Assembly (NCBI RefSeq): GCF_902826555.1
Contig: NZ_CADEFI010000028.1
Span: 1 to 47,642 of the forward strand
Source of the DNA: an uncultured Hyphomicrobium sp.
Lineage (GTDB): Bacteria; Pseudomonadota; Alphaproteobacteria; Rhizobiales; Hyphomicrobiaceae
Direction of reading: 5' to 3'
Length of the DNA stretch: 47,642 nt
Shown piece by piece: positions 25,402 to 33,308 of the stretch (position 1 is its first letter; every line of letters begins with the position of its first letter). Position numbers and translations under genes: made by a program. The notes under the pieces were generated by a model that worked only from the letters and a program-made list of their open reading frames with translations, had not been told where the DNA came from and searched no databases.

Positions 25402-26622
25402 ATGAATAAATATAGCCTAAGCGCCCTGGCGGTGGCCGGCCTGCTCGCAGGTGGTCTCGCTACGAGCGCAAATGCAGCCGACCTTGGGGGTAACTGCTGC
25501 GCCGACCTCGAGGAGCGGATCGCCGAACTCGAAGCAACTACGGCTCGCAAGGGTAACCGCAAAGTCTCGCTGACGATCTCCGGCTGGGTAGCCGAGCAGG
25601 TCATGTGGTGGGATGACGGCGACGAGAGCAACGTCTACGTCGGCGGTATCGGCACCACGATCGGCACGAACGTGAAGTTCACCGGTCAGGCCACCATCGT
25701 TCCCGGCTGGACCGCTGGCTACGTGATCCACATCGAAGCAGACGGCAGCGAAAACCTGCTGTCGCTGAATGCTGACACGGACAACGGCAAGAGCGTCTAC
25801 ACGGGCACGAACAACTACGTGCACACGCTGCAGTCCTACTGGTTCATCAAGAGCGACCATTGGGGCAAGGTCGGCGTCGGCCTTCAGTCGCAGGCTTCGG
25901 ACAACACGGCCATCCTGGTCGACGGTTCGGGCTCGCTCATTCCGGCCAACTACGTGCAGTTCGATTGGGGCGGCTTCGGCATCGGTGCGTTCGCAACTTG
26001 CGCGGACTGCAACGGCGTGCCTCTGAACTCGGTCCGTTACGACACCCCGACCTTCGCCGGTTTCTCGGCTTCGGCCACCTGGGGTGAAGATGACTTCTGG
26101 GATGTGGCTCTCCGCTATGCTGGTGAGCTGCACGGCTTCAAGGTCGCCTTCGCAACCGCGTACAGCGAATCCGATGACAACTGCAACGGAACCCGCGACT
26201 TCACGGTCGTTCCGTCTGCCTGCGCCGGCACTCAGGGTAGCGATGGAACGAATTCGACCGAGTTCTTCCAGATCGGCGGCTACGCTCAGCACATTGGCAC
26301 GGGCCTGTTCCTCTACGCAGCCTACGGCGACTTCAATGAAGACGGCGCCGGCGGCACGGAGAGCGACTTCTTCTACATTAAGGGCGGTCTCCGTCGTAAC
26401 CTGAACCATCTTGGCGCCACCGTGTTCTACGGTGAGTACGAGAACATGGACGGTGACACGGCCGGTACCGAACTCGACCTCTGGGGCCTCGGTGTTGTCC
26501 AGGAAGTCGACGCCGCTGCCATGTCTCTCTGGCTGACCTATCGCCACATCGAGGGTGACGACGATGCCGGCAACAGCGCAGAGTTCGACTACGTGAAGGC
26601 CGGCGCTCTCATCAACTTCTAA
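25402..26622 (+). CDS. Outer-membrane porin, copy 2
   Basis: A 406-residue paralogue of the upstream porin with the same layout: signal peptide ending ANA, coiled-coil start ADLGGNCCADLEERIAELEA, 16-strand type barrel, paired cysteines, and terminal GALINF. Differences cluster in presumed loops (for example GSENLLSLNADTDN versus GSEGLLAQDEDTDN, and RRNLNHLGAT versus RQRWTPLGHT), while strands are nearly identical. The start at 25402 has GGGAGAAGG upstream; the frame is open to 25351 but without a start signal there. Differing loops and leaders suggest the two copies serve different conditions or solutes. Confidence 0.95.
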   Translation: MNKYSLSALAVAGLLAGGLATSANAADLGGNCCADLEERIAELEATTARKGNRKVSLTISGWVAEQVMWWDDGDESNVYVGGIGTTIGTNVKFTGQATIVPGWTAGYVIHIEADGSENLLSLNADTDNGKSVYTGTNNYVHTLQSYWFIKSDHWGKVGVGLQSQASDNTAILVDGSGSLIPANYVQFDWGGFGIGAFATCADCNGVPLNSVRYDTPTFAGFSASATWGEDDFWDVALRYAGELHGFKVAFATAYSESDDNCNGTRDFTVVPSACAGTQGSDGTNSTEFFQIGGYAQHIGTGLFLYAAYGDFNEDGAGGTESDFFYIKGGLRRNLNHLGATVFYGEYENMDGDTAGTELDLWGLGVVQEVDAAAMSLWLTYRHIEGDDDAGNSAEFDYVKAGALINF

Positions 26623-26684
26623 TCGAAGTCGAGAGACCCGAACCAAACAGGAAGCCGCCCCTCGGGGCGGCTTCTTTGTTTTGT
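26521..26684 (+). repeat. Porin 3' direct repeat, copy B
   Basis: This is the partner of 24720-24883, 163 of 164 bases identical, covering the last 34 codons, the untranslated 3' segment and the terminator. Confidence 0.95.
26651..26683 (+). terminator. Rho-independent terminator of porin 2
   Basis: This is the same GAAGCCGCCC/GGGCGGCTTC stem with CTCG loop and TTTGTTTTG tail as after porin 1, beginning 28 bases after the stop codon. Confidence 0.95.
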
Positions 26685-26760
26685 GTGCGGCTGCCGGTGC
26701 GGCGCGGCGCTGCCCGTCTTCCCCCTCCCCCAAATGTGGGCGGCGGGGTAGTATCCGGTG

Positions 26761-27936
26761 ATGTTTGCCACTTTCTTCAAGGAGCTTCGGGACGCCAAGG
26801 TCCCGGTTACGCTCAAGGAATACCTCACGCTGCTGCAAGCGCTCGACGCGAACGTCGTGGGCCGCCGCGTGGAGGACTTCTATTATCTTTCACGCGCCGC
26901 GCTGGTGAAGGATGAGCGTTATATCGATCGCTTCGACCGCGTCTTCGGGCATGTCTTCAAAGGGCTCGACCTGATGAGCGAAGCCGCCACCGCCGAGATC
27001 CCGGAGGAGTGGCTGAGGGCCGTATCGCAGCTCTATCTCAGCGAGGAGGAGAAGGCGAAGATCGAAGCACTCGGCGGATGGGAAAAGATCATGGAGATGC
27101 TCGCCAAGCGTCTCGCCGAGCAGCAGGAGCGTCACCAGGGCGGCAACAAGTGGATCGGCACGGGCGGCACCTCGCCGTTTGGGGCCTACGGCTACAATCC
27201 GGCCGGCGTGCGTATCGGGCAGAAAGAAAGCCGTCACCGGCGCGCGATCAAAGTGTGGGACAAGCGCGAGTTCAAGGATCTCGCAGGCGACGTCGAACTC
27301 GGCGTTCGCAACATCAAGCTGGCGCTGCGCCGCCTCAGGCGTTTCGCCCGCGAAGGCGCGGCGGAAGAGCTCGATCTGGATCAGACCGTGCGCGGCACAG
27401 CGCGCAAGGGTTATCTCGATCTCACGCTGCGCCCCGTCCGGCGCAATGCCGTCAAAGTGCTGATGTTCTTCGACGTCGGCGGCTCGATGGACTGGCATGT
27501 GCGCACGGCCGAGGAGCTGTTCTCAGCAGCACGCAGCGAATTCAAGCATCTCGAATACTACTACTTCCACAACTGTCTCTATGAGGGCGTGTGGCGCGAC
27601 AATGCGCGGCGCTTTAGCGAGACGATACCGACCTGGCAGGTCCTCAATACCTATCCGGCCGACTACAAAGTGATTTTCATCGGCGATGCGTCGATGAGCC
27701 CCTACGAGATCACGCATATCGGCGGCGCGGTCGAGCACATGAACGAGGAAGCGGGCGCCACGTGGCTGCAGCGCGTGGCAAGCATCTATACGCATGCGGT
27801 GTGGCTCAACCCGGTGCCGGAGGCACACTGGGGCTACACGCCGTCTATCGGCCTCATCCGCCGCCTGATGGAAGGGCGCATGTATCCGATGACGCTCGCC
27901 GGGCTCGATAGCGCCATCCGCGAGCTGATGCGCTGA
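26761..27936 (+). CDS. CoxE-like VWA-domain protein
   Basis: A 391-residue cytoplasmic protein. Its first 60 residues (FATFFKELRDAKVPVTLKEY) and the FYYLSRAALVKDERYIDRFDRVF segment are typical of the CoxE-like VWA family. The von Willebrand A domain has the metal-site motif DVGGS (DxGxS) in MFFDVGGSMD, and IGDASMSPYEI further on. These proteins act with a MoxR-type ATPase to activate or load metals into a client enzyme. In related genomes the two genes are normally adjacent; here the matching ATPase is at 12427-13314. The ATG at 26761 is used; the GTG at 26758 adds one residue. Confidence 0.92.
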   Translation: MFATFFKELRDAKVPVTLKEYLTLLQALDANVVGRRVEDFYYLSRAALVKDERYIDRFDRVFGHVFKGLDLMSEAATAEIPEEWLRAVSQLYLSEEEKAKIEALGGWEKIMEMLAKRLAEQQERHQGGNKWIGTGGTSPFGAYGYNPAGVRIGQKESRHRRAIKVWDKREFKDLAGDVELGVRNIKLALRRLRRFAREGAAEELDLDQTVRGTARKGYLDLTLRPVRRNAVKVLMFFDVGGSMDWHVRTAEELFSAARSEFKHLEYYYFHNCLYEGVWRDNARRFSETIPTWQVLNTYPADYKVIFIGDASMSPYEITHIGGAVEHMNEEAGATWLQRVASIYTHAVWLNPVPEAHWGYTPSIGLIRRLMEGRMYPMTLAGLDSAIRELMR

Positions 27937-27957
27937 GTGGGCATCAAGTTTACCGAG

Positions 27958-27967
27958 TTGTATACAA
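27958..27967. promoter_or_regulatory. Palindrome TTGTATACAA (possible GntR-type operator)
   Basis: A perfect 10-base palindrome fitting the TNGTNNACNA pattern of FadR/VanR-like GntR operators lies 21 bases after the VWA stop codon and 109 bases before the lipoprotein start. No GntR gene is in the window, so this rests on the motif only. Confidence 0.3.
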
Positions 27968-28075
27968 TGGGGCGCAAGTGCCGTGAGTTGCTCACAGAGT
28001 CGGGTTTGCTCGGATTGACCTGACCTCAAAAAGGGCGCAAACCTGCGCTGATTTCGGGCAACTTGAGGATCACCT

Positions 28076-28648
28076 ATGCAGCGCCCTGTCCTCCCCGTCC
28101 TTATGCTCGTCCTCGGCCTCGCCGGTTGCTCCTCAAGCAACGGCGTGTCGACGTCCTCTATCCTCGGAAACGCTCCGACGCCACCTCCCGGAGCGGCCCA
28201 GGCCGGGGCTGCGGTTCCCGTGGCGCCAGCATCGACTCCGACGGACCGCGCGTTCTTTGTCGGCAGCGTTTCGGCGCGTGCCGCCAAGTGCGGCTATAAT
28301 TTCGATCCTGCCAAGCTCAAGGCCTCCTACATGGCCAACGAGATGGGGCGCGGCACCGATACTTCGCAAATCGAGAAGATCTATAACGTCGCCTACAACG
28401 GCGTGATGAAGGCTGCGGTCGAAGATCCCAACTATTGCTCGGACCGCAAGACGCAAGCCATCAAGACCGACCTCAACCGTCTGCTGGCCGGCGATTTCGA
28501 GCCGCCTCAGAAAGCTATGGTCGCACAGAAGGCCGAGGATGAAGGCGGATTCTTCGACGACTTCTTCAGCGGCAGCTCGAACGACTCCGGACCTTCATTC
28601 GGATCGGGCGACTGGTGGGAGAGCCAGGCCGAAAAGGCCGGTAAGTAG
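28076..28648 (+). CDS. Putative lipoprotein
   Basis: A 190-residue protein with a lipoprotein signal (VLMLVLGLAGC; lipobox LAGC, lipidated Cys18), then a Ser/Pro/Ala-rich linker. The globular part begins DRAFFVGSVSARAAKCGYNF and has two cysteines (AAKC and NYC), which may form a disulphide. The C-terminus is acidic and Gly/Ser-rich (DDFFSGSSNDS, GSGDWWESQAEK). GAGG precedes the ATG at 28076. No named family is recognised. It probably sits in the inner or outer membrane facing the periplasm. Confidence 0.85.
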   Translation: MQRPVLPVLMLVLGLAGCSSSNGVSTSSILGNAPTPPPGAAQAGAAVPVAPASTPTDRAFFVGSVSARAAKCGYNFDPAKLKASYMANEMGRGTDTSQIEKIYNVAYNGVMKAAVEDPNYCSDRKTQAIKTDLNRLLAGDFEPPQKAMVAQKAEDEGGFFDDFFSGSSNDSGPSFGSGDWWESQAEKAGK

Positions 28649-28702
28649 TCGCTCTCGGCGCAGCCGCATTTCGTAACCCCTCAATCTCGCGACGCCAGTC
28701 CC

Positions 28703-29065
28703 GTGGATCAGCTTCTCTGGCTCGAAACGCTTCTCAAGCTCGTCAGCGGCTTTGCGCTGGCCGTCGCTCCTCTCACAACCCTCCGCATCCTCGGACTGCC
28801 GTCCAGCGCGAGCGGATTCTGGCCGCGCCTGCTCGGTGCGGTGCTGATCGGCATCGGCGGCGCGACCTTCATCGAAGGCGCCTGGGAGGGATCGCGAGGC
28901 CTCGGGCTTGCGGGGCTGATCATTATCAACCTCACGGCTGCGGCCGCCGTGGCGCTCTCCGCATCGTTCGGAGGCGGCGCGATGACGCGGCGCGGAACGT
29001 TTGCGCTTTGGTCGCTCGTGGTGCTTTTGTTCGTGCTCGCTTTGGTCGAAATCGCGCACGCCTGA
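28703..29065 (+). CDS. Small four-helix membrane protein
   Basis: A 120-residue hydrophobic protein with about four membrane helices (LETLLKLVSGFALAVAPLTT; WPRLLGAVLIGIGGATFIEG; GLAGLIIINLTAAAAVALSA; ALWSLVVLLFVLALVEIAHA). The first codon is GTG at 28703, without a strong ribosome-binding site. It lies 54 bases after the lipoprotein gene and may be cotranscribed with it. No function is known to me. Confidence 0.75.
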   Translation: MDQLLWLETLLKLVSGFALAVAPLTTLRILGLPSSASGFWPRLLGAVLIGIGGATFIEGAWEGSRGLGLAGLIIINLTAAAAVALSASFGGGAMTRRGTFALWSLVVLLFVLALVEIAHA

Positions 29066-29208
29066 CGGGATGGCGGTCGTGGCCTGCTCGCCCCTGTTGG
29101 ATGCGACGGGACCTGACAAATCGTTATCCTTTTTGTGGGACTATTGGCCATTCGTCCGAGATCCCATTTTCGGACGGCGCTTAGCCTTGCTTTTAGAGAT
29201 CGCCCCCC

Positions 29209-30495
29209 ATGTTCCTGCCCGCGCGTAACGTCGAGCGCCAAAATTCGGTGCCTACGGAGGCTATGGCCAAGCTGCGCGCACTGCGCGACAGTCTCCCGCT
29301 TGGTGCGGCGGCTCAGCGAGCGAAGCTCGACCTGGTCACGACACGCGCCGGTTTCGATGCGCTCGAAGAGCCGTGGAACGATCTTTTTGCGCGCGCGGGC
29401 CGCGATACTCAGCTGTTCCAGTCCTTCAACTGGCTTTGGCATTGGGCCAATCACTTTCTTCCTGTTTCCGGAGAAGCCGGCCCCGAGCTCGCAATCGTCA
29501 CGGCGCATGTCGACGAGCGACTGGTGATGGTATGGCCGCTGGTCCTTGAACGCGGTCGCGGCTTGAACCGCCTGACCTGGATGGGCGAACCCGTCAGCCA
29601 ATACGGTGACGTCCTGATCGACGATCTGCCGGATGCACTCGACCTTCTGCGCGCGGCGTGGGGGTTCGTGACGCGCCACACGAACGCGAATGTCGTGCAA
29701 ATGCGCAAAGTGCGCGCCGACGCCGCCATCGCTCCACTGCTTCCCGAAATGGGAGCGGTGATGACCGCGGAACTCAAGGCTCCCTATCTCGATCTTGCCA
29801 GCGCTCCCTCATTCGACGAATACGAGAAGCGCTATTCCGGCAGCGCCCGGCGCAACCGCAAGCGGCAGCGGCGCCGTCTCGAGGAGCGCGGCGCAACCGC
29901 CGTCTCCTGGCATACACACGGCACGGAGGCCGCAGCGCTCGTCGCCGACACGTTCCGGCTCAAGCGGGCCTGGCTCCTCCAACGCGGCATCGTCTCTCCG
30001 GCGCTCACCGACCCCAGGACGGAGCGCTTTTTCGCCGACGCGACGCGGGCGGAGACGCATCCCGCCGGTTGCCATGTCATAAAGCTTTGCAGCGACGGGC
30101 GTCCGGTCGCGGTCGAGATCGGCGTGCGCTGCAAGGGCCGCTCGGCGATCCACATCATCGCCTATGATCTCGACTTCGAGAAGACAGCGGCGGGTGCACT
30201 CCTCATGGAGGACAGCATCCGCAACGCGTGCGAAGCCGGCATGGCGTCGTTCGACCTTTTGGCACCCGGCGACGGCTACAAGCTCGAGTGGGCGGACAAC
30301 GCGATCGTCGTCTGCGATTGGGCGGCGCCCATCTCGTTGCGCGGGCGCATCTACGCTACCGTCTATCTAGGTATCATCAGAACGGCGCTGAAGCGAGGCG
30401 TCGAAGCGATGCCGGTCGGAGCCCGCCGCCGGCTGATGAGCATGCTCGATTTCTGGAACAAGCCGAAGGCGCCGTCGGAGCCCGTCAGCCCGTAA
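29209..30495 (+). CDS. GNAT-type acyltransferase, CelD/BcsL-like
   Basis: A 428-residue protein of the family annotated as CelD or acetyltransferase 6 type (two GNAT-like halves). Typical segments are FDALEEPWNDLFARAG and LFQSFNWLWHWANHF near the start, DEYEKRYSGSARRNRKRQRR in the middle, and SIRNACEAGMASFDLLAPGD, then YKLEWAD, in the second half. Members are linked to cellulose or other exopolysaccharide production in some bacteria, but no polysaccharide cluster is nearby. The ATG at 29209 is used; an ATG at 29263 with GGAGG very close to it is an alternative. The last 11 bases overlap the 3' end of the convergent protease gene. Confidence 0.88.
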   Translation: MFLPARNVERQNSVPTEAMAKLRALRDSLPLGAAAQRAKLDLVTTRAGFDALEEPWNDLFARAGRDTQLFQSFNWLWHWANHFLPVSGEAGPELAIVTAHVDERLVMVWPLVLERGRGLNRLTWMGEPVSQYGDVLIDDLPDALDLLRAAWGFVTRHTNANVVQMRKVRADAAIAPLLPEMGAVMTAELKAPYLDLASAPSFDEYEKRYSGSARRNRKRQRRRLEERGATAVSWHTHGTEAAALVADTFRLKRAWLLQRGIVSPALTDPRTERFFADATRAETHPAGCHVIKLCSDGRPVAVEIGVRCKGRSAIHIIAYDLDFEKTAAGALLMEDSIRNACEAGMASFDLLAPGDGYKLEWADNAIVVCDWAAPISLRGRIYATVYLGIIRTALKRGVEAMPVGARRRLMSMLDFWNKPKAPSEPVSP

Positions 30496-32170
30496 GACGC
30501 GAAAGGCGCAGGGTCGCGAGCCCAAATGCGATTTCGTGCCCCGTATCGCTGAGCGTGACCGCGCGCGCGCCGATGCTTTCGCCGTCGAGGCGCGTTCCGT
30601 TCATGGAGCCCATATCGCGCAGCATCAGCGCTTCTCCCGGATTGAACATGAGCTGGGCGTGCAGCGACGACACGCTGCTGTCATCGATGACGTAGTCGGC
30701 CCGGTTCGGATCGCGCCCGAACGTCCACGTGGCAGGGACATCACGGCCGGAGGCCGGATGGGCGGCGGGACGGAGCTCGAACTGCAGCGCCCGGCCCGAC
30801 GGATCGAAACCGGACAACATCCAGCCGCTGCCCGCGCCGGCGGCAGCAGCCGCCGATGCGGCAGGCGTCTTCTCGCGCACAATCGTGAACTCGAGCGCAC
30901 CCAAGCGCAGCAACGTACCGGGAGAGGCCTCCGCCTCCGTGATGCGTCCGCCGTTGAGATAGGTCCCGTTCGATGAGCCGAGATCGGTGATGCGAATGCG
31001 CTGGCCGGCACGGTCGAAGGCGAGCCGTGCGTGCACCTTGGAGACCGTATCGCTCACGACGGTGATGTCGGCGCCCGGGCCGCGGCCGATGGTGGCCGGG
31101 CGGCCGGTGTCGTCAAGATGGATCGTGGTTCCGCCCGCCACCGGCCTCAGTGACAGTGTTGCGGGCGATCCGGCATCCAGGACTGCCTGAGCTCGCTGCT
31201 GGCCCTTGCCCTTTGCGCCCGCCGCTTTTGGAGCCGCGAGTTCGGCCAGCGCCTTCGGCACGGCATTTCGCAGCCAGGACGGCGCGCGGTTCGTCCGCAG
31301 CATAAAGGCCGCCGCTGCGAGCGCCAACGCGGCCGTGAGGCCCACAGCCAACGGCACGAAGCTCGACCCCCCGCCTCCGGTACATGGACGCGCCGTCGAG
31401 TCATAGGCGATCTGGACTGCGCGCAGGAAGCGTCCGACTTCGGCCGCGTGGACGGAGAAAAACAGGCCCTGCGAGTTCAATCCCTGGAGGGTATTCACGC
31501 CGACAACCACACCACAGGCGTCGAACAGCGGCCCGCCGCTGTTGCCTGGGTTAATCGCCGCGTTGTGCTGCACGGTGCGCACGCTCAGCGTCTGGCTCTC
31601 GCTGACCTTGAGGTTGGTGAAGGTCATGCGCGAGACGACGCCGCTGGTGACGGTGGAGTCGAGGTCCGTCAGGGGCACTCCCTGCGCATCGGCCCCGGGC
31701 ACCAGATCCTTGTTGAGGTTGGCGGCGCCAGGAAATCCGATCGCCACCACGTCGGTCAGTTTGTCGGGCTCATACTCGCCGAGCTTCAGCGCCTCACCCG
31801 GCAGATCCTCGCGCGCTTCAAGGAGGGCGAGGTCGACGTTGGGGCGGCTGTCGACGCGCCGCGCCTCGACCAGCTTGGCCTCGCGCCCGCTGCGGAAGGC
31901 GACGTAGAAGCGCGCTCCTCCCTCGATGACGTGGAAGTTTGTCACCACGTAACGGCGCCCCGAGACCAGGAAGCCCGTACCGGAGGAGACGCTGTACTGG
32001 TCGTTTTTTTGCGGGATGAACGTGTAGATCTTGTAGACGGACGGCTCGACGCGGCCGGCGTCGAAGGCATAGGACGCCAGGGAGGACAGGCTCGCAATCA
32101 AAACGGCGGCCAACAGTGCCGTTGACCGCCTGTAAAGGCCCCAGAACATGCCTCGGTTGAAAAACGGCAT
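30485..32170 (-). CDS. Trypsin-like serine protease with two FHA domains
   Basis: A 561-residue membrane protein. A signal sequence (about 16-36) leads to a chymotrypsin-fold protease domain (about 45-255) with a complete triad: His80 (TNFHVIEGG), Asp113 (NVDLALLE) and Ser211 (NPGNSGGPLFD). A Gly-rich linker and a membrane helix follow (about 270-291). Then come two forkhead-associated domains, at about 340-430 (IGRGPGADITV, SKVHARL, DLGSSNGTYLNG) and 465-558 (FGRDPNRADYVI, SSLHAQL, DMGSMNGTRLDG). The protease would face the periplasm and the phosphothreonine-binding FHA domains the cytoplasm, joining the two sides. The start at 32170 gives a normal signal peptide. No Ser/Thr kinase gene is in the window. 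Confidence 0.92.
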   Translation of the reverse strand: MPFFNRGMFWGLYRRSTALLAAVLIASLSSLASYAFDAGRVEPSVYKIYTFIPQKNDQYSVSSGTGFLVSGRRYVVTNFHVIEGGARFYVAFRSGREAKLVEARRVDSRPNVDLALLEAREDLPGEALKLGEYEPDKLTDVVAIGFPGAANLNKDLVPGADAQGVPLTDLDSTVTSGVVSRMTFTNLKVSESQTLSVRTVQHNAAINPGNSGGPLFDACGVVVGVNTLQGLNSQGLFFSVHAAEVGRFLRAVQIAYDSTARPCTGGGGSSFVPLAVGLTAALALAAAAFMLRTNRAPSWLRNAVPKALAELAAPKAAGAKGKGQQRAQAVLDAGSPATLSLRPVAGGTTIHLDDTGRPATIGRGPGADITVVSDTVSKVHARLAFDRAGQRIRITDLGSSNGTYLNGGRITEAEASPGTLLRLGALEFTIVREKTPAASAAAAAGAGSGWMLSGFDPSGRALQFELRPAAHPASGRDVPATWTFGRDPNRADYVIDDSSVSSLHAQLMFNPGEALMLRDMGSMNGTRLDGESIGARAVTLSDTGHEIAFGLATLRLSRLTG

Positions 32171-32432
32171 AGAGACCCGGCGAACGTCACCCTCTCGGGC
32201 GATTCCTAGCGCAACGGACGATTGGCATCCAGACGGTTTCGGCACTGCAGCGGGTTGGAGCTACAGCGAAATCGGTTCCGGCGCCGCGTTGACTGTACCC
32301 TCAGATTCCCTCTCCCGGGCCAAAGCCAGTTCGGTTATCCTCCGCCCGGATCCAAAGACTATCCCCCGGGGCCAAATGTTCCGGAAACGCCAGGGCAAAC
32401 CCGTTTCTGGACGCACTCCAGGGAGCCGAGAT

Positions 32433-33182
32433 ATGCTGACTCGCATTCTTTGTGTCTTTCTCGCGGCCTCAGTGGCCGTGACCAGCCTGCCGCCTCCGGC
32501 CGATGCTCAGTTCGGCATCCGCAGAACCTTCAAAAAAGTGGTCCGGGCGCCCGCCCGTGTCCTGCCCGGCGTGGCGGCGCCCGTCATCGGCGGAGCGATC
32601 CTGTTCGGCGGACCCTTCCGCTCCGCCTTCGGCGTGGTGGCGGCAGTGGCCATCGGCGTCGTAATCTTCGAGCATCTGTCGCGCCACGAGCGCCGTGAAG
32701 TCGCGCGCCGCGCCAAGGAGGTGGTCGCCAAAGACCCCGAGCAGCGCGTCTCCGATACCTACACGTCGAAGGACGGCAAGAAGCAGGTGACGATTGTCGC
32801 CGAGCCAACGCAGAAAGCGTCCGACCTCAAGAATGACCCGGCGATCCTGGTGGCAGCCGACACGGTCGTCGCGCCCGACGCCGGTAAAGGCGCTGTCCCG
32901 CCAAGCGGCCTCGCCGCCGATTCCTCCAAGGCGACCGACGCGGCGCCGCCAGCTGCTCCGCCGACGGACTCCAAGCAGGCTGCGCCGCCCGCCGCCAAGC
33001 CCGTCGTGGACGAGGAAGTGGTGCGCATCAGCGAGATCCCGCCCGATACCCAGTGCCGCAAGGTGACGACCGAGCTCGAACTTCGCAAGAAGAAGGGGCA
33101 GGAAACGCCCGACGAGAAGAACAGCAATACGGCGATCTTCTGCCAGACGGCGCCAGGCGAATGGAAACCGGCTTCGACCTAA
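32433..33182 (+). CDS. Exported protein with surface-antigen-like C-terminus
   Basis: A 249-residue protein with a signal peptide (ending ADAQ), then a basic segment (RRTFKKVVRAPARVLPG), a hydrophobic Gly-rich helix region (VIGGAILFGGPFRSAFGVVAAVAIGVVIF), a Pro/Ala/Lys-rich linker, and a C-terminal part (TQCRKVTTELELRK ... AIFCQTAPGEWKP) that faintly resembles the C-terminus of 17-kDa surface antigens. AGGGAG lies before the ATG at 32433. It is divergent from the FHA-protease and ends in a strong terminator. The family assignment is weak; export and a possible membrane anchor are better supported. Confidence 0.8.
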   Translation: MLTRILCVFLAASVAVTSLPPPADAQFGIRRTFKKVVRAPARVLPGVAAPVIGGAILFGGPFRSAFGVVAAVAIGVVIFEHLSRHERREVARRAKEVVAKDPEQRVSDTYTSKDGKKQVTIVAEPTQKASDLKNDPAILVAADTVVAPDAGKGAVPPSGLAADSSKATDAAPPAAPPTDSKQAAPPAAKPVVDEEVVRISEIPPDTQCRKVTTELELRKKKGQETPDEKNSNTAIFCQTAPGEWKPAST

Positions 33183-33206
33183 GACAAGCGCGCTTCACGG
33201 ACACGA

Positions 33207-33240
33207 GCGAGGGGCGGAGTTACGGCCGCCCCTCGCTTTT
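33207..33240 (+). terminator. Rho-independent terminator
   Basis: GCGAGGGGCGG at 33207-33217 pairs perfectly with CCGCCCCTCGC at 33226-33236 (11 bp, 8-base loop) and is followed by TTTT. Confidence 0.93.
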
Positions 33241-33308
33241 CGGCACGTTGCCCTCGGCGTCCCCCAGCGGTAGATTCTCGTGACGACGCAATCCACCCGG
33301 GCTGACCG

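Noticed and set aside
32148-32432. N-terminal extension of the surface-antigen-like protein
   Set aside because: It crosses the divergent promoter of the protease gene; the ATG at 32433 has AGGGAG and starts a proper signal peptide.
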